Assembly (NCBI RefSeq): GCF_000737765.1
Contig: NZ_JPRI01000006.1
Coordinates: 124,001 to 188,000 of the forward strand
Direction of reading: 5' to 3'
Source of the DNA: Chryseobacterium vrystaatense
GTDB lineage: Bacteria; Bacteroidota; Bacteroidia; Flavobacteriales; Weeksellaceae
Length of the DNA: 64,000 nt
The position numbers and the translations under genes are program-made. The notes below the pieces were generated by a model. That model had not been told where the DNA came from and searched no databases. It was given only the letters and a program-made list of their open reading frames with translations. Positions 61,512 to 64,000 of this stretch are shown in pieces; position 1 is the stretch's first letter; each line of letters begins with the position of its first letter.

Positions 61512-63281
61512 TTGAATAAACAGCCTCTTCTTATTTTAGTTATCTGTTTTATCCTTGGAATTTTCTCTCAGGATAAATTTCCGATGGAAAAAAAAGAAAT
61601 TTATATTGTATCTGCTGCGGGTCTCATTATTATTCTTTTGTTTTTTTTTCATTCTTACTTTTTACATAAGGTAAAAGCTGTATTGTTGGGACTGTTTTTT
61701 TTTGGTGCAGGTATAATTCTTCACTTTTTCAACACTTTTTTTATCAGTAATCAGGCTGTTGATCAAAATGAGACCGTAGTTTTCAAGATTTCAAAAAAAT
61801 TAAATTCTACGGAGAAGAATAAAAAATATGAAGCGATTGTTCATACAGATAAAAATAATTTTAATGTTGTTTTATACATTCCGAAAGGTGATAAAGAACT
61901 GGATTTCAATCATTATTATAAAGCAGATGCCTACCTGTCAAAACCTAAACCGCCGAAGTATGATTTTCAGTTTGATTATGTACAGTATTTAAAAAGGAAG
62001 GATATTGAATATCAGTGCTATGTTTCTAAAGGAGTTTCTTTTGCTGAAAGAAATAATTTGAGTATAAATGAAAGAATTCAACAGCGCAGATTTGACATAT
62101 TACAGAAAATAGACAAAGTCAGAATGTCTTCAAAATCCCGTGAGTTCCTTAAGGGAATTATCCTCGCGGACAGAACGGAGATGGATTCTGAAACTGTGCA
62201 GGATTTTAACAAATCAGGAATGGTTCATCTGCTGGCCATTTCAGGGACTCATATTGTGGTTATATTTGGGATATTTTACTTTTTATTAACCAGATTCAGT
62301 CCGCTTCGTTTTAGGAAATATGCCATTGTTACAAGTGTTACACTGATTTGGATGTTTGCAGGATTTATTGGTTTTGGAAACTCTGTATTGCGCTCCTGCA
62401 TTATGCTTACTGTGTATTTTGTGTATGTACTGCTTCAGAGAAAGCCGGACCTTCTTCATTCCCTTTCACTGTCAGCGATGATTATTTTAACAGGAGATAC
62501 ACACCAGATTTTTGATGTTGGTTTTCAGCTGAGTTTTCTTGCTGTTTTGGGTATTTTTTTACTGAATCAGCCTCTGTTGAATTACTTCCCCAGACAGGAT
62601 AATTATTTTAAAAAGCTGTTTTTTAATACGGTTACGATTTCAATCTCTGCGCAACTGGCAACGCTGCCCGTTGTTCTGTATTATTTTCATCAGTTTTCAC
62701 TGGTGTTAATCCCTGCAAATATGATTATCGTTCCGTTTTCAGAGCTGATTATTGTGTTTTCATTTTTGATGACAATTCTCGTTGCATTACAGTTGGATTT
62801 TATGTTAATCAATGTGATCTATGATACATCAATCCAAATTTTACTGAAACTCATTCATTGGTTTGCGGATGCTGACCTGTTATTTTTTTCGGAAATACCA
62901 ATGAATTTAGCTGAGGTTTTATTATTGTTTGTTGTGGTTTATAGGTTGAGACCATTTCTTTTAAAAATGAATATGAAAAACTCAACGGGGCTGATGACTG
63001 TTATCTTGATTTTTTTTATGGTGAGAACAGGATTTTCTTTTCTTGAAAATCAAAAAGATGAGGTCCTGGTTCATAATTTTAATAAAACCAAAGTGCTGTC
63101 TGTAAAGCATGGTAGCAGAGCCTGTTTCTGGATTCGGGAAGATGTGGATAAAGAAAAATTGATTACATTTATGGTCAGCCCTTACTGTTCTTCAAGACGA
63201 ATTCAGACTATGGAAATAAAGACTTTCCCCCGGAAGGTAGAAAAGGTAGTTTGTAACGGTCAAATTTATGATTTAAAATAA
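61512..63281 (+). CDS. ComEC/Rec2 family DNA-uptake or membrane metallohydrolase-related protein
   Basis: This 589-residue inner-membrane protein has about ten helices. A DUF4131-like N-terminal segment (about 25-200) precedes the Competence domain (about 215-480) with LAISGTHIVVIFGIFYFLL, VLRSCIMLTVYFVYVLL, and DVGFQLSFLAVLGIFLL, the ComEC hallmarks. The C-terminal metallo-beta-lactamase-type domain of full ComEC is absent: after residue 510 only a short tail remains. The start is TTG (MNKQPLLILVICFIL), with an 11-bp inverted repeat just before it. ComEC carries single-stranded DNA across the inner membrane during transformation. Confidence 0.9.
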   Translation: MNKQPLLILVICFILGIFSQDKFPMEKKEIYIVSAAGLIIILLFFFHSYFLHKVKAVLLGLFFFGAGIILHFFNTFFISNQAVDQNETVVFKISKKLNSTEKNKKYEAIVHTDKNNFNVVLYIPKGDKELDFNHYYKADAYLSKPKPPKYDFQFDYVQYLKRKDIEYQCYVSKGVSFAERNNLSINERIQQRRFDILQKIDKVRMSSKSREFLKGIILADRTEMDSETVQDFNKSGMVHLLAISGTHIVVIFGIFYFLLTRFSPLRFRKYAIVTSVTLIWMFAGFIGFGNSVLRSCIMLTVYFVYVLLQRKPDLLHSLSLSAMIILTGDTHQIFDVGFQLSFLAVLGIFLLNQPLLNYFPRQDNYFKKLFFNTVTISISAQLATLPVVLYYFHQFSLVLIPANMIIVPFSELIIVFSFLMTILVALQLDFMLINVIYDTSIQILLKLIHWFADADLLFFSEIPMNLAEVLLLFVVVYRLRPFLLKMNMKNSTGLMTVILIFFMVRTGFSFLENQKDEVLVHNFNKTKVLSVKHGSRACFWIREDVDKEKLITFMVSPYCSSRRIQTMEIKTFPRKVEKVVCNGQIYDLK

Positions 63282-63356
63282 TAAACGGTATTTTTCATTT
63301 TTTTCCTTAAGTAAAGGGATAGATTCTTATTTAGAAAGATTACAAACTGGCTAATT

Positions 63357-63401
63357 GTGAGATTTCTCACTTCGCGATATTGTTAACATTTCTTAATTTT
63401 G
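63357..63401 (+). promoter_or_regulatory. Crp-like palindrome and -7 box upstream of sdhC
   Basis: TGTGA-N6-TCACT (63356-63371; arms GTGAGA and TCTCAC) resembles a Crp site. A -7-like TAATTTTG follows at 63394-63401, starting 30.5 bases from the palindrome centre, a spacing close to that at the 49 kb sites. The ATG is 24 bases further. Confidence 0.5.
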
Positions 63402-63425
63402 TGGGAAATTCAAATTTAAACTTAT

Positions 63426-64000
63426 ATGGCAGGTTTAACGAGTTCTACGATAGGTAGAAAATATGCGATGGCATTATCAGCAATTTTTTTGCTGATCTTT
63501 CTTATACTGCATTTGACGACCAATTTGTTATCAGTCCTAAATCGTGATGCATTCAATACAGCATCAGATTTTATGGGCTATAATCCTTTTGTGCAGTTCT
63601 TAATGCAGCCTGTTCTTGGTTTTGCAGTTCTTTTCCATTTTATTATGGGGTTTGTACTGGAAATTAAGAACAATAAAGCGCGTCCGATAAAGTACGCTTC
63701 AAACAATCCTTCTGTGAACTCTTCATGGATGTCCAGAAATATGATTATTTCGGGAGCTGTTGTTTTGGCTTTTCTGGCGTTGCACTTATATGATTTCTGG
63801 CTGCATGAAATCAATTACAAGTATGTGGAAGGACTTGCTCCTGATGCGGAACGTTTCTGGCCGGAGTTGCATGAGAAGTTTGCAGACCTTTGGAGAGTAG
63901 CTTTATATGTGATCTCTTTTGTTTTGCTGGGATTGCATTTGGCTCACGGTTTCCAGTCTTCGTTCCAATCTATTGGTGCAAGACATCCGAAATATACTCC
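63426..64000 (+). CDS. sdhC: Succinate dehydrogenase cytochrome b558 subunit (partial, runs off the window)
   Basis: The first 191 residues are present; the gene continues beyond the window. It is a polytopic membrane protein with the SdhC-b558-type start MAGLTSSTIGRKYAMALSAIFLLIFLILHLTTNLL. The His of LHLTTN, and those of LLFHF-like AVLFHFIMG, LALHLYDFW and GLHLAHGFQSSFQSIG, are expected haem ligands or near them. It anchors the succinate:quinone oxidoreductase. It is preceded by a Crp-like site. The flavoprotein and iron-sulfur subunits should follow outside the window. Confidence 0.93.
   Translation, partial: MAGLTSSTIGRKYAMALSAIFLLIFLILHLTTNLLSVLNRDAFNTASDFMGYNPFVQFLMQPVLGFAVLFHFIMGFVLEIKNNKARPIKYASNNPSVNSSWMSRNMIISGAVVLAFLALHLYDFWLHEINYKYVEGLAPDAERFWPELHEKFADLWRVALYVISFVLLGLHLAHGFQSSFQSIGARHPKYT

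Overview
The window looks like a chromosomal segment of a Flavobacteriales bacterium of the Chryseobacterium group (family Weeksellaceae). The DNA is AT-rich. Promoter-like boxes have the Bacteroidota form TAnnTTTG, sometimes with TTG or TTTG about 19 bases upstream. Several families are typical of this phylum: DUF3276/PUR-like, DUF2480, DUF1573, bTHX, BshB1, ExbB-ExbD-ExbD-TonB and an OMP_b-brl_3 outer-membrane barrel. No insertion sequence, prophage or CRISPR array was seen. The genus is inferred from protein style and gene order, not from a search.

Region 1 (348-9951, all minus strand) is the accessory part and the most interesting. It is a compact RiPP (ribosomally made, post-translationally modified peptide) locus. 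In transcription order it runs: GNAT acetyltransferase, membrane-anchored LuxR-type regulator, a 66-residue precursor, a radical SAM/SPASM maturase of the cyclophane-forming type, a putative Fe(II)/2-oxoglutarate oxygenase, a GT9-like glycosyltransferase, a C39-peptidase ABC exporter and a TonB-receptor-like barrel. The precursor has a Gly-Gly processing site followed by W-V-K and F-S-K. The inferred pathway is crosslinking, hydroxylation, possibly glycosylation, leader removal with export, and passage across the outer membrane. A promoter and a cluster of CCCTTA repeats precede the precursor, and a terminator-like hairpin separates it from the maturase.

Region 2 (10-20 kb) is mostly housekeeping and envelope genes: tilS, an OmpA lipoprotein, an O-methyltransferase, an NlpC/P60 peptidase, cupin, waaA, a GT2 glycosyltransferase and an acyltransferase. 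It also holds an unlisted 50-residue secreted-peptide gene (13023-13175) with a C-C-CC-C-C cysteine pattern like a knottin.

Region 3 (20-33 kb) holds leuS, the ExbB/ExbD/ExbD/TonB energy-transduction operon with a PstS-like lipoprotein and a TPR protein, bshB1, tRNA-His and a large secreted FG-GAP-repeat protein. Region 4 (32.6-45.7 kb) holds a DUF4132 giant protein with a small partner, DUF3276, an ABC exporter, nusB-DUF1573-yajC, an SDR oxidoreductase, a DUF6438 lipoprotein and an MscS channel.

Region 5 (45.7-51.2 kb) is a Ku/LigD end-joining operon. LigD is split between its phosphoesterase and ligase-polymerase parts exactly at an A-AAA-AAG slippery heptamer. Next comes a Crp/Fnr regulator followed by an unusual PurA-like protein. 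Each is preceded by the same 17-base palindromic site at the same distance from its promoter box. Region 6 (51-64 kb) holds small hypothetical genes, aspS, an ankyrin protein, a MATE pump, bTHX, DUF937, DUF2480, lpxB, a GH99-like hydrolase, comEC and the start of sdhC, which runs off the window.
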